A DNA stretch of 17,577 nt, taken from contig CAZJUG010000020.1 in NCBI GenBank assembly GCA_964549155.1, forward strand, positions 1-17,577, written 5' to 3'. Positions 1 through 6,610 of this stretch are shown one piece after another; the first letter of the stretch is position 1, and each line of letters opens with the position of its first letter. A program made the position numbers and the translations under genes. Source of the stretch: CAKZRD01 sp964549155 (GTDB lineage: Archaea; Nanobdellota; Nanobdellia; Pacearchaeales; GW2011-AR1). The notes below the pieces were generated by a model, which made no database searches, was not told where the DNA came from, and saw nothing but the letters and a program-made list of their open reading frames with translations.

Positions 1-1334
1 ACTCTCTTTCCAACTTCAAAAATCCAGTTCTCGCAGAAGTGAGGAGCTAAGATTTGCATTCCTACTGGTTTCTTATCTATTTCTCCCAATGGAACTGAAA
101 TTCCTGGAACTCCTGCGATATTCGAAGGAGTAGTGAAGACATCGTATGCATACATTTCTTTTGTTGAGATCGATTCTCCGATTTGGTGAGCTGTTCTAGG
201 AACTGTGGGTAAAATTATAACATCAACTTCTTTGAACAATCTTTCAAATTCATTTCTAATAAAATTCTTCGCTTTCAGAGCATTCCTATAATATTTCCCC
301 TCATATTCTGCTTGGGTAACTTCTTCTCCTCCAAAAATCCGTCTCAATATTTCTTTCCCACATACTTCTTCAATTTTCTTTCCAAATCTTCTTCCATCAA
401 ACTTTCTTGTTGCTGAGAAAAATTCCACATAGACAAGGAGGTAATATGTTTCTAATGCAATGTCTAGGGGCAATGAAATTTTTTTTATTTCCCAATTAGG
501 ATTTTTCTTTTGGATTTCTTTTGCTTTAACTTCTAGTAGATTCTTTATTTCTTTTGTTGCAAAATTTTCTATGTCTACTAGACCTACTCTGACCTTTTTT
601 GTATCTAACTTTTTTTCTTGAACATCTTCAGTAGTTGTATCAAAATTGTCTTGTCCTTTGATTATATTAAAAACATATTCAGAATCTTCTATGCTTTTTG
701 TTAAAGGCCCAATCTGATCAAAACTCATACACATATCTATTAAACCATATCTCGAGACAGCTCCGTATGTTGGTTTCAAACCGAATATTCCGCAATGCGA
801 AGCAGGGTTTCTTATACTTCCCCCAGTGTCTGAACCAAGAGCAAAGTCACAGAACTCTGCAGCAACCGAAGCTGCTGAACCAGAAGAACTTCCTCCAGGG
901 ATTAGTAGTGGATTCACTGGATTTTTTGTAGGGCCGAATGCAGATGTTTCTCCAGAACCTCCGCAAGCAAACTCGTCCATATTTACCATTCCGAGAATAA
1001 TTGCATCCTCATCCTTTAGTTTTTTGATAACTGTTGCATCGTATGGAGCAAGCCAACCTTTCAATGTTTCCGAAGCACAATTTGTTTCTAATCCTCGGAC
1101 ACAAATATTTGACTTGACTGCAACACAAATCCCTGCAAGTTTCCCTACATCTTGTCCTTCTGAAATTCGTTTGTCTAATTCTTCTGCTTGTTTCAAAGAT
1201 TCTTCATTAAAGGAAAGAAAAATATTTAATTCTTTGTTTTTCTTGTCTATTTTCTGAATAAAGTAAAGCAAATTATCTCTAGCTTTCAGCTTTCCTGACT
1301 TTATCAAATCCACTTTTTCTCGGAGGGTTATCAT
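1..1334 (-). CDS. gatA: Asp-tRNA(Asn)/Glu-tRNA(Gln) amidotransferase subunit A, 3' end outside window
   Basis: Amidase-signature subunit of GatCAB: it releases ammonia from Gln/Asn, which GatB uses to amidate Asp-tRNA(Asn) or Glu-tRNA(Gln). The minus-strand frame is open from an ATG at 1334 to the left edge, about 444 codons, so probably only 10-20 residues are missing. The Ser-cisSer-Lys triad is visible: Lys74 in VAVKSNI, the serine-rich GGSSSGSA around 147-154, and the nucleophile Ser173 in SDTGGSIRNPA. The N-terminus up to LNIFLSFNEE fits the family start, so ATG 1334 is plausible, but the assembly gap begins two bases upstream and hides any leader. It follows gatC as in a normal gatCA operon; gatB would be expected beyond the left edge. 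In archaea that also have GatDE, GatCAB is usually assigned to Asn-tRNA formation, which suits the gatD found later in this window. Confidence 0.95.
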   Translation of the reverse strand, partial: MITLREKVDLIKSGKLKARDNLLYFIQKIDKKNKELNIFLSFNEESLKQAEELDKRISEGQDVGKLAGICVAVKSNICVRGLETNCASETLKGWLAPYDATVIKKLKDEDAIILGMVNMDEFACGGSGETSAFGPTKNPVNPLLIPGGSSSGSAASVAAEFCDFALGSDTGGSIRNPASHCGIFGLKPTYGAVSRYGLIDMCMSFDQIGPLTKSIEDSEYVFNIIKGQDNFDTTTEDVQEKKLDTKKVRVGLVDIENFATKEIKNLLEVKAKEIQKKNPNWEIKKISLPLDIALETYYLLVYVEFFSATRKFDGRRFGKKIEEVCGKEILRRIFGGEEVTQAEYEGKYYRNALKAKNFIRNEFERLFKEVDVIILPTVPRTAHQIGESISTKEMYAYDVFTTPSNIAGVPGISVPLGEIDKKPVGMQILAPHFCENWIFEVGKR

Positions 1335-1335
1335 T

Positions 1336-1435
1336 NNNNNNNNNNNNNNNNNNNNNNNNNNNNNNNNNNNNNNNNNNNNNNNNNNNNNNNNNNNNNNNNN
1401 NNNNNNNNNNNNNNNNNNNNNNNNNNNNNNNNNNN
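1336..1435. other. assembly gap (100 N)
   Basis: Exactly 100 N, the usual placeholder for a gap of unknown length. It removes the end of gatC and the gatC-gatA junction. A normal GatC tail needs about 35 more codons, so the real gap may be close to 100-130 bases. Confidence 0.98.
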
Positions 1436-1610
1436 CTTCCTTAAAATCTTGATTTGGTTTCCAACCTTCTCCCTCTTTTCTTGCTTCTTTTCCTTCAAAA
1501 GAATCATCTAGTTTACTTTTAATTTTGTCTAGTTTTCTGCTGAAATCATTTAGAAATGTTCTTGCTTCTTCCTTAATCATTTCTTTTTCTTGTTCGGATA
1601 TTTTCTCCAT
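1436..1610 (-). CDS. gatC: Asp-tRNA(Asn)/Glu-tRNA(Gln) amidotransferase subunit C, C-terminus lost in gap
   Basis: The first 58 codons of a small charged alpha-helical protein, beginning MEKISEQEKEMIKEEARTFL, before the assembly gap. GatC is a chaperone-like strap of about 90-100 residues that wraps GatA and GatB; it has no catalytic motif. The call rests on size, helical charged character (FLNDFSRKLDKIKSKLDD), the RKEGEGWKPN segment and above all its place directly upstream of gatA on the same strand. The start is the ATG at 1610. A TATA box (CTTATAAAA) begins 29 nt upstream, matching the leaderless genes of this window. Sequence similarity alone would be weak; context carries the identification. 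Confidence 0.75.
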
Positions 1611-1630
1611 AAGGAAAAAAGAGGATTCTG

Positions 1631-1640
1631 TTTTATAAGG
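1631..1640 (-). promoter_or_regulatory. gatCA promoter (TATA box)
   Basis: Minus-strand CCTTATAAAA. The box begins at 1639, 29 nt before the gatC ATG at 1610, implying a leaderless transcript. Confidence 0.6.
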
Positions 1641-1688
1641 ATTTGGTTTTGTCTTCAGGATTTGGTTGTCACTGACAAATTACAACAA

Positions 1689-1704
1689 CCGAAAGATTTA
1701 AATA
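1689..1704 (+). promoter_or_regulatory. promoter of candidate ncRNA (BRE + TATA)
   Basis: CCGAAAG (BRE-like, 1689-1695) followed by ATTTAAATA (1696-1704) is the best archaeal promoter match in the intergenic region. It faces right, away from gatC. No protein gene starts 29 nt on; instead a folded RNA segment begins there. Confidence 0.6.
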
Positions 1705-1725
1705 CCCTTTAATCTTGTAATATTT

Positions 1726-1879
1726 ATCACCTCTTTTTTCCCAGAAGGGGCGAGTAGAGCTCACTAATTGCTTTGCTCTATGAGCCCTTTCCAGGGTTAT
1801 ATTTGGAAAATAAAAACCAAGAGGAAAGATGATATTCACAAAAAAGAGATTTTTGGCGGATTAGAAACTAACTTTTTTT
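1726..1879 (+). ncRNA. candidate structured non-coding RNA, family unknown
   Basis: The start is predicted from the TATA box (1697 + 29) and the end from a short hairpin TTAG-AAA-CTAA (1861-1871) followed by seven T. The core is a long hairpin, 1740-1796: CCC 1740-1742 with GGG 1794-1796, AAGGGGC 1745-1751 with GCCCTTT 1784-1790, tandem G-A/A-G pairs (1752-1753 with 1782-1783), a G-U pair, then TAGAGC 1755-1760 with GCTCTA 1775-1780 and a 14-nt loop. An outer helix CCTCTT 1730-1735 / AAGAGG 1819-1824 and a small AT hairpin at 1795-1818 could make a three-way junction. The GC content stands out from the AT-rich flanks. No tRNA, 5S, SRP or RNase P signature was recognised. H/ACA-type guide RNA was considered, but no convincing ACA tail was seen. 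Confidence 0.5.
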
Positions 1880-1923
1880 AGAGTTTGTTCCGTTTTTTTT
1901 CATATTCAATAAAAAATATTTTT

Positions 1924-1968
1924 CGAGGAAGAAAACTAATTAATTATTTAATTTGTCCCTCGTTTTTT
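1924..1968 (+). terminator. hairpin plus T run downstream of candidate ncRNA
   Basis: CGAGG 1924-1928 pairs with CCTCG 1958-1962, enclosing AATTAA 1938-1943 / TTAATT 1948-1953, and six T follow. It could be a second, distal terminator for the plus-strand RNA. It is also just beyond the 3' end of rpl24e, but the T run is on the plus strand. Confidence 0.35.
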
Positions 1969-1993
1969 CATATTTCTAAGGATCCTAAAAGAA

Positions 1994-2158
1994 TTATTTA
2001 TACTTCTTTACCCACTTAACTTTCTTATTGTCTCTTCCAAGAACGGCATTCTTTCTACATTTAGAAGAGCAGTAGTACTTTGCTGTTCCATCTTTATGAA
2101 CTACAGTTGTTCCTCGAGGAAATTCATAAGGTTGTTTGCAAAATGAACAGACTGGCAT
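1994..2158 (-). CDS. rpl24e: 50S ribosomal protein L24e (eL24)
   Basis: A 54-residue protein, MPVCSFCKQPYEFPRGTTVV at the N-terminus. It has the eL24 zinc ribbon: C4-x2-C7 and C30-x3-C34 (CSSKCRKN), then the basic tail GRDNKKVKWVKKYK. It is a large-subunit protein found in archaea and eukaryotes. Its ATG (2158) follows the rps28e stop by one base, so it is the last gene of the L7Ae-S28e-L24e operon, a gene order common in archaea. Many archaea place ndk next; here the operon ends and the candidate ncRNA region follows. Confidence 0.93.
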   Translation of the reverse strand: MPVCSFCKQPYEFPRGTTVVHKDGTAKYYCSSKCRKNAVLGRDNKKVKWVKKYK

Positions 2159-2159
2159 T

Positions 2160-2456
2160 TTAACTAAAAGCCCCCTTTGAAATTCTTTTCATTAATTTTC
2201 TCGCTTCAATTTCTGTTTCTCTCAACATTAGAATATCTCTCTTTTTTATTGGTCCTTTAACATTTCTTCTTAATTGTTTTCCCATATTTCTTCCCTGTAA
2301 AACTCTACACTTAACCTGTGTCAATTCTCCCCTCATCCCTGTTCTTCCAAGAATTGCCTCAACAACAGCTGGAACTGCACCAGATGTTTCCATAATCTTT
2401 TCAGAACCCTTTGTTGCAGAATTTCCCTTCTGCTCTATTTTCTGTTCTCTTGCCAT
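2160..2456 (-). CDS. rps28e: 30S ribosomal protein S28e (eS28)
   Basis: 98 residues. The core is unmistakable: GRTGMRGELTQVKCRVLQGR, then RRNVKGPIKKRDILMLRETE, an S1-like OB fold in the small-subunit platform near the mRNA exit. The family is usually about 70 residues; this one has roughly 25 extra charged residues at the N-terminus and a short basic C-terminal extension (KLMKRISKGAFS). The start ATG (2456) is one base after the rpl7ae stop and no Shine-Dalgarno is evident, so translation is probably coupled. An internal start at Met22 (METSG) would give a more typical length and cannot be excluded. Confidence 0.95.
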   Translation of the reverse strand: MAREQKIEQKGNSATKGSEKIMETSGAVPAVVEAILGRTGMRGELTQVKCRVLQGRNMGKQLRRNVKGPIKKRDILMLRETEIEARKLMKRISKGAFS

Positions 2457-2457
2457 C

Positions 2458-2757
2458 TTACTTCAATGAAGCTAGATTAGCCTCGCCTTCATTTATGATT
2501 GCGATAGCTCCAGTAGAAACTGAAATACCTGCAGAAATTCCTAACTTTTCTTTCGAATCGACTTCAAAAAACTTTATATTTTTATCTTTTGCAAGTATTG
2601 GTAAATGTTGAACAAGTTCTTTTGGAGAAACATCTGCAGCAACTACGACCATCTTTGCTACACCTCTCTCTAGAGCTTTTGTGACTTCGTTTATTCCTCT
2701 ATCTATTTTTCCAGTCTTAGCAGCTTTCGATACAATATCGTATATTTGTTGTGTCAT
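2458..2757 (-). CDS. rpl7ae: ribosomal protein L7Ae (kink-turn binding)
   Basis: 99 residues. L7Ae binds kink-turns in 23S rRNA and is also the core protein of archaeal box C/D and H/ACA RNPs and of RNase P. The RNA-contacting signature is present: GINEVTKALERG, followed by AKMVVVAADVSPKELVQHLP and KEKLGISAGI. Archaeal L7Ae is normally about 117-127 residues; this copy starts later and lacks the final C-terminal helix, ending at AIINEGEANLASLK, so it is a near-minimal version. It is first in the operon with rps28e and rpl24e. Unlike most genes here it has a 5' leader of about 45 nt that is GC-rich and folded, which makes autoregulation likely (inference). Confidence 0.92.
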   Translation of the reverse strand: MTQQIYDIVSKAAKTGKIDRGINEVTKALERGVAKMVVVAADVSPKELVQHLPILAKDKNIKFFEVDSKEKLGISAGISVSTGAIAIINEGEANLASLK

Positions 2758-2768
2758 TTTTTTATTTA

Positions 2769-2802
2769 TCCGAGAAGCGAACCTCGCATCGCGGTCATCG
2801 GT
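2769..2802 (-). promoter_or_regulatory. structured 5' leader of rpl7ae, candidate kink-turn autoregulatory site
   Basis: The transcript predicted from the TATA box begins at 2802, exactly where the fold begins: ACC-GAT-GA ... GA-GGT. In one model ACC 2802-2800 pairs with GGT 2783-2781, GAT 2799-2797 is a three-base bulge, and G2796-A2795 face G2785-A2784 as tandem sheared G-A pairs, giving a kink-turn or K-loop. An alternative fold pairs CCGA 2801-2798 with TCGG 2773-2770 and GCGA 2787-2784 with TCGC 2780-2777. The two are exclusive, which would suit a switch. Confidence 0.45.
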
Positions 2803-2823
2803 ATAAGAAGTTTGAAAGTTTGA

Positions 2824-2846
2824 TTTATAAAGCTTTGGTTTATAAA
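2824..2846 (-). promoter_or_regulatory. rpl7ae operon promoter
   Basis: TTTATAAA at 2824-2831 preceded by CCAAAGC (BRE-like), 74 nt before the ATG. A second TTTATAAA lies at 2839-2846, next to the rps2 stop. Both imply a transcribed leader. Confidence 0.65.
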
Positions 2847-2847
2847 A

Positions 2848-3642
2848 CTAAACTCCTTCTTCAGCACCAGCACCCTCCTCTTGTGCAATTTTCTTAAATT
2901 TCTGTTCAATTTTTTCTTCTTCAGATTTTAACTTTTCTTCTTTCATTTCTTCTCTTTTCTTTTTCTTTGGTTCTTCTAATATTAATTTTTCTCCTGCAAA
3001 ATCTTCTAGACTTGGAAGTGTTTTCTTTATTCCGTGAGCCTTCATATACTCTCTAGATAAAAGCCAAAAGAATAATCCTAATGACTTATTGCTATGATTG
3101 TTTCCGATTATTACAAAATCTACATTCGCTGTATTATTATTTGTATTACAAATCCCAACAACTGGAACCTTTACTTTTTTAGCATCTACTAATGCATTTT
3201 TGTCTATCCATGGATCACAGATGAAAATCATCTTAGTTTCGAAGAAGTTTGATAAATTTGTATTTGTTAATATTCCTGAAGGGTATTTCTTTGTGAAAAT
3301 TCTTACCCCTGTTAATTCAGAAAACATCTGAGCAGCTCTCCATCCTGCTTCTCTTTTACAAACTAAAATCCATTCATCTGGTTTAAATTTAACTACAAAT
3401 TCCAAGGCATCTTTTAATTTTTTGTCAACTAAAAGAGTATTTAAAATCGCAAGTCCATCTAATCTTCTTCGATAAATATATCGTCTCATCGTTGGAGTTA
3501 CGACTTTCGCACCCAAGTAAGCTGCAGTTTTAATATAATCTTCAATAGATGTTAGAGCAGTTTGATCTTTTGTTTCTACTTCTTTAACAACAGCTTTTCT
3601 CTTAGTTGAGCTTTTTTCTTCAGTTTCTTTTGTTTTTTCCAT
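2848..3642 (-). CDS. rps2: 30S ribosomal protein S2 (uS2)
   Basis: 264 residues. Archaeal-type S2: YLGAKVVTPTMRRYIYRRR near 42-60, the central REAGWRAAQMFSELTGVRIF, and FICDPWIDKNALVDAKKVKVPVVGICNTNN followed by the family signature NHSNKSLGLFFWLLSREYM. It sits at the head-body junction of the small subunit. Residues 1-28 and roughly 225-264 are low-complexity Lys/Glu/Ser-rich tails that exceed the usual core. It is transcribed alone, divergent from mcm, rather than in the rpoN-rpoK-eno-rps2 order of many archaea. The TATA box is 84 nt upstream, so it has a leader of about 55 nt. Confidence 0.96.
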   Translation of the reverse strand: MEKTKETEEKSSTKRKAVVKEVETKDQTALTSIEDYIKTAAYLGAKVVTPTMRRYIYRRRLDGLAILNTLLVDKKLKDALEFVVKFKPDEWILVCKREAGWRAAQMFSELTGVRIFTKKYPSGILTNTNLSNFFETKMIFICDPWIDKNALVDAKKVKVPVVGICNTNNNTANVDFVIIGNNHSNKSLGLFFWLLSREYMKAHGIKKTLPSLEDFAGEKLILEEPKKKKREEMKEEKLKSEEEKIEQKFKKIAQEEGAGAEEGV

Positions 3643-3652
3643 ATAATAAGAT

Positions 3653-3697
3653 TCGGGAGTGAATGCTACTCTTCTTGTGAATTTTGCACCCGATAAT
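3653..3697 (-). promoter_or_regulatory. 5' leader of rps2 with terminal hairpin
   Basis: The predicted start is 3697 (29 nt after the TATA box). TCGGG (plus 3689-3693) pairs with CCCGA (plus 3653-3657), closing a loop of about 31 nt; GTG/CAC next to the stem may extend it. The GC-rich ends contrast with AT-rich surroundings. It could be an S2 autoregulatory site (inference). Confidence 0.35.
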
Positions 3698-3718
3698 AAT
3701 TCTTGGTGATAAAGAGGG

Positions 3719-3726
3719 TTTATAAA
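3719..3726 (-). promoter_or_regulatory. rps2 promoter (TATA box)
   Basis: TTTATAAA reading toward rps2, with a purine-rich upstream flank. Confidence 0.6.
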
Positions 3727-3757
3727 TCTTATCTTTATTTTAATTATCTCCTTGAAG

Positions 3758-3780
3758 AGTTTTAAGGATATCTTAAAACT
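3758..3780. repeat. perfect 9-bp inverted repeat between rps2 and mcm promoters
   Basis: AGTTTTAAG (3758-3766), spacer GATAT, CTTAAAACT (3772-3780). It ends 21 bp before the mcm TATA box and 32 bp beyond the rps2 TATA box, the position of a regulator-binding operator. The identity of any regulator is unknown. Confidence 0.5.
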
Positions 3781-3801
3781 ATACTTCCGTGACTACAAAA
3801 T

Positions 3802-3810
3802 CTTATAAAA
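3802..3810 (+). promoter_or_regulatory. mcm promoter (TATA box)
   Basis: CTTATAAAA begins 29 nt before the ATG at 3831. Because it is inside the longer open frame that could start at GTG 3789, it argues for the ATG start and leaderless transcription. Confidence 0.65.
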
Positions 3811-3830
3811 GCCATTTATTTAAAAAGAAT

Positions 3831-5897
3831 ATGGCTCAAGATGAATTTATTTCTACAGATGGGGAAGTCTTTGATAAAAAAGAGGATAAACCTAATCAAG
3901 AGGAAAAAGTTATAGAGGCTAAAAGTTTTTTTTCTACACAAAAGAAAAAATTAGGTCTCATTGCTAAACACGGGGAGAATGTAGTGGGTTTAGACTTCAA
4001 TGAATTATCTGAACACTCTCCTGAACTTTCGGAAGAATTGATAAACAAACCTGAAGAAACTCTTAGAATTTTAGAGTTAGCACTTGCGGAGAGCGGAATA
4101 ATTTCTGATCCGAGAATAAGACTCGAGACAATTTCAAAAACACAGGACTTAAAGATTAGAAATATTCGTGCAAAGAATTTAAGTACTATGATTTCCATTG
4201 AGGGAATTGTAAGGCAGGCTTCAGAAGTTCGTCCACAGGTTATAAATGCTCGGTTTGAATGTCCTTCGTGTGGAACGATTCTTTCTATTTTACAGGTTGA
4301 AAAAAAGTTTCAAGAACCAAATAGATGTTCTTCATGTGGTAGGCGGGGTGGATTTAGACTTTTAGCTAAAGAGATGGTTGATGCACAAAGAATCGTTTTA
4401 GAAGAAAGTCCTGATGCTCTTTCTGGAGGGGAACAACCTAAGAGGATGCAAGTTTTTCTTAAAGAAGACCTTGTTGACCCTAAGATGGAAGAGAGAACTA
4501 CTCCTGGAAGTAAGGTAAGAGTAATAGGGATCTTAAAAGAAATTTCCTTGCCTTTGCCAACTGGAATTCAAACTAGATTTGATTTGGCAATCGAAGCAAA
4601 TAATATAATTCCTTTGGAGGAAAGCTTTGATGATCTTTCAATAACTGAAGAAGAAGAAAATCAAATAAAGGAACTTGCTGCAGAACCAAATATTGTGGAA
4701 AAGTTAGCTAAGAGCATTAGTCCTTCTGTTTGGGGTTATCCTGAAATAAAAGAAGCTCTTGCATTACAGTTATTTGGTGGAGTACAAAAAAGGAGAAGTG
4801 ATGGAACATTAACTAGGGGGGATATTCATATTCTTTTGGTTGGAGATCCTGGAGTTGCTAAGTCTGTAATGTTAAAATTTATCTCCACAATAGCTCCAAA
4901 GGGAAGATATGTTTCTGGAAAGTCTGCATCAGGAGCAGGTTTGACGGCGACGGTTGTAAAGGATGAATTTTTAAGGGGTTGGGCATTGGAAGCGGGAGCG
5001 ATGGTTCTTTCGAATAAGGGTCTGGTTTGTATCGATGAATTGGAAAAGATGGATGAGAATGATAGAAGTACGATGCATGAGGCAATGGAGCAACAGACCG
5101 TTACAATTTCTAAAGCAAATGTTCAGGCAAGTTTAAAGGCTCAAACTGCAGTTCTCGCAGCTGCAAATCCTAAATTCGGGAGATTTGATCCTACAGATAT
5201 GATTGCGAAGCAGGTTAATCTTGCCCCCTCATTATTAAATCGTTTTGATGTACTTTTTATACTTAGAGATTTACCTGATAGGGAAAGGGATGAAAGGATT
5301 GCATCACATGTGCTTTCAGAACATAAGCAAGATACTAAGTTAGATATCGTCGATAGGGATTTGTTGAGGAAATATATCGCATATGCTCATCAAAGGTATC
5401 ATCCTTCTTTGACTTCAGAAGCTGCCGAGAAAATAAAAAAGTTTTATGTAGGATTAAGGAATCAATCAACTTTTTTAAGTAGCGAAACTGCAAATAAACC
5501 AATTCCAATTTCAGCAAGACAGCTCGAAGCATTGATAAGATTAGCTGAGGCAAATGCAAAGGCAAGATTAAGTAAAACTGTAGATGTAGAAGATGCAGAA
5601 AGAGCGATTAAATTAGTTCAGTATTATATGATGCAGGTAGGTTACGATGAAGAGACAAAAAGTTTTGACATAGATAAAATTTCTGGAAATCCTGCTTCAA
5701 AAAGGGGAAAGGTTTTTTTAGTAAAGGAAGTTCTTGAGGATTTAGAAAGTAGGCTAGGAAAATTGATTCCTCGGGAGGAATTAGATAAGGAAATTGGGGA
5801 GAAAATGAAAAAGGAGGAATTAGAAGAGGCAATTGATAAGTTGTTGCGGGCAGGAGATATATTTAGGCCGAAGAAGGGATATCTTCAGAGAGTCTAG
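3831..5897 (+). CDS. mcm: MCM replicative helicase
   Basis: 688 residues from ATG 3831. The hexameric 3'-5' helicase that unwinds DNA at the archaeal fork. In order: N-terminal helical domain; zinc-binding C144-x2-C147 and C166-x2-C169; N-terminal OB fold to about 265; AAA+ domain with Walker A GDPGVAKS at 338-345, Walker B LVCIDE at 398-403, sensor 1 AAANP at 443-447 and arginine finger in SLLNRFD at 467-473; and a C-terminal winged helix from about 625 (KVFLVKEVLEDLESRLG) to the end. All catalytic residues are present and the length is normal for archaea. A 14-codon upstream extension from GTG 3789 exists, but the promoter lies inside it. The RPA-like gene downstream has its own TATA box. 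Confidence 0.97.
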   Translation: MAQDEFISTDGEVFDKKEDKPNQEEKVIEAKSFFSTQKKKLGLIAKHGENVVGLDFNELSEHSPELSEELINKPEETLRILELALAESGIISDPRIRLETISKTQDLKIRNIRAKNLSTMISIEGIVRQASEVRPQVINARFECPSCGTILSILQVEKKFQEPNRCSSCGRRGGFRLLAKEMVDAQRIVLEESPDALSGGEQPKRMQVFLKEDLVDPKMEERTTPGSKVRVIGILKEISLPLPTGIQTRFDLAIEANNIIPLEESFDDLSITEEEENQIKELAAEPNIVEKLAKSISPSVWGYPEIKEALALQLFGGVQKRRSDGTLTRGDIHILLVGDPGVAKSVMLKFISTIAPKGRYVSGKSASGAGLTATVVKDEFLRGWALEAGAMVLSNKGLVCIDELEKMDENDRSTMHEAMEQQTVTISKANVQASLKAQTAVLAAANPKFGRFDPTDMIAKQVNLAPSLLNRFDVLFILRDLPDRERDERIASHVLSEHKQDTKLDIVDRDLLRKYIAYAHQRYHPSLTSEAAEKIKKFYVGLRNQSTFLSSETANKPIPISARQLEALIRLAEANAKARLSKTVDVEDAERAIKLVQYYMMQVGYDEETKSFDIDKISGNPASKRGKVFLVKEVLEDLESRLGKLIPREELDKEIGEKMKKEELEEAIDKLLRAGDIFRPKKGYLQRV

Positions 5898-5915
5898 CAT
5901 TTCACCCCAACAATC

Positions 5916-5923
5916 TTTATAAA
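5916..5923 (+). promoter_or_regulatory. promoter of RPA-like gene
   Basis: TTTATAAA begins 29 nt before ATG 5945, in the 47-bp space after mcm. Confidence 0.65.
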
Positions 5924-5944
5924 ACATAAAACAAGATAAAAAGA

Positions 5945-6565
5945 ATGGTTATAGAACTAAACGAAACAAAAAAGAGAAATACTGCTTATAAATTGAGGAT
6001 TGGGGATATTCTCAAGGGGAAACCAATTATAAAAGAAGGGAGATTTATGTTCTTAGAGGTTGGAGACAAAAATATGGTTAGGGTTAATGTAATTGCGAAT
6101 GTTGTAGAAAAGTATGTCTCCGATGGGGAGAAAAAGTATGCTGCATTGACAATTGATGATGCATCTGGGCAGATAAAGTTAAAAGCATTTGGTGATGATA
6201 TTGTTCCTTTAAAAAATCTTTCTCAAGGAGACACATTACAGATTATTGGTGTCTTAAGAGATTATAATGGGGAATTATATATCTTGCCAGAGATTGCAAA
6301 AACAATTGATCCTAAATGGCTTTTGGTTAGAAAACTTGAAATGCAGGAGTTGAGAAAAGATATTCCTCTTCCTTCAAATGCTCTTTTGAGAGATATTCTT
6401 TTAGAAAAGATAAAGGATGCAGAAAAGGATGATGGAATTGATATAGATGCAATAATCATGGATACTGATTCTTCTCCAGCTACAATCAATGCGGAAATAA
6501 AGAAGCTTGTGGAAGAGGGATTGATTTATGAGCCAAGACCGGGAAGATTAAGGTATCTTGGCTGA
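5945..6565 (+). CDS. RPA32-like single-stranded DNA-binding protein (OB fold + winged helix)
   Basis: 206 residues. Residues about 15-115 read as an OB fold: MVRVNVIANVVEKYVSDGEK, then YAALTIDDASGQIKLKAFGDD and GDTLQIIGVLRDYNGELYIL. Residues about 145-206 resemble the winged helix of RPA32 C-termini: IDIDAIIMDTDSSPATINAE, then a helix and EGLIYEPRPGRLRYLG. There is no zinc finger, so it is like the small RPA subunit rather than the large one. Its place after mcm supports a role on single-stranded DNA at the fork. Partner subunits (RPA41/RPA14-like) are not in the window. Telomere or repair OB-fold proteins are possible alternatives. Confidence 0.82.
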   Translation: MVIELNETKKRNTAYKLRIGDILKGKPIIKEGRFMFLEVGDKNMVRVNVIANVVEKYVSDGEKKYAALTIDDASGQIKLKAFGDDIVPLKNLSQGDTLQIIGVLRDYNGELYILPEIAKTIDPKWLLVRKLEMQELRKDIPLPSNALLRDILLEKIKDAEKDDGIDIDAIIMDTDSSPATINAEIKKLVEEGLIYEPRPGRLRYLG

Positions 6566-6581
6566 ATTTAATTCCATCAAA

Positions 6582-6589
6582 CTTATAAA
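6582..6589 (+). promoter_or_regulatory. promoter of thioredoxin-like/ferredoxin operon
   Basis: CTTATAAA begins 29 nt before ATG 6611. Confidence 0.6.
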
Positions 6590-6610
6590 CTTGATTTTTT
6601 TAGTTTTGAT

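Noticed and set aside
826..1257. Plus-strand open frame of 143 codons
   Set aside because: It lies antisense to gatA, whose catalytic motifs are on the minus strand; composition is that of a reversed coding strand.
1740..1796. Kink-turn in the main ncRNA hairpin
   Set aside because: Tandem G-A pairs are present, but the internal loop is symmetric and lacks the three-base bulge.
1829..1864. 11-codon leader peptide after GAGGAAAG
   Set aside because: No downstream gene on this strand and it is too short to support; kept only as a remark on the RNA candidate.
1819..1880. RNase P RNA, because GAGGAAAG resembles conserved region I
   Set aside because: The ACAGAA/GGCTTA region and the other conserved blocks are absent and the space before the T run is too short.
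3789..3830. GTG start extending MCM by 14 residues
   Set aside because: The mcm TATA box is inside this stretch and is 29 nt before ATG 3831, so the extension would not be transcribed.
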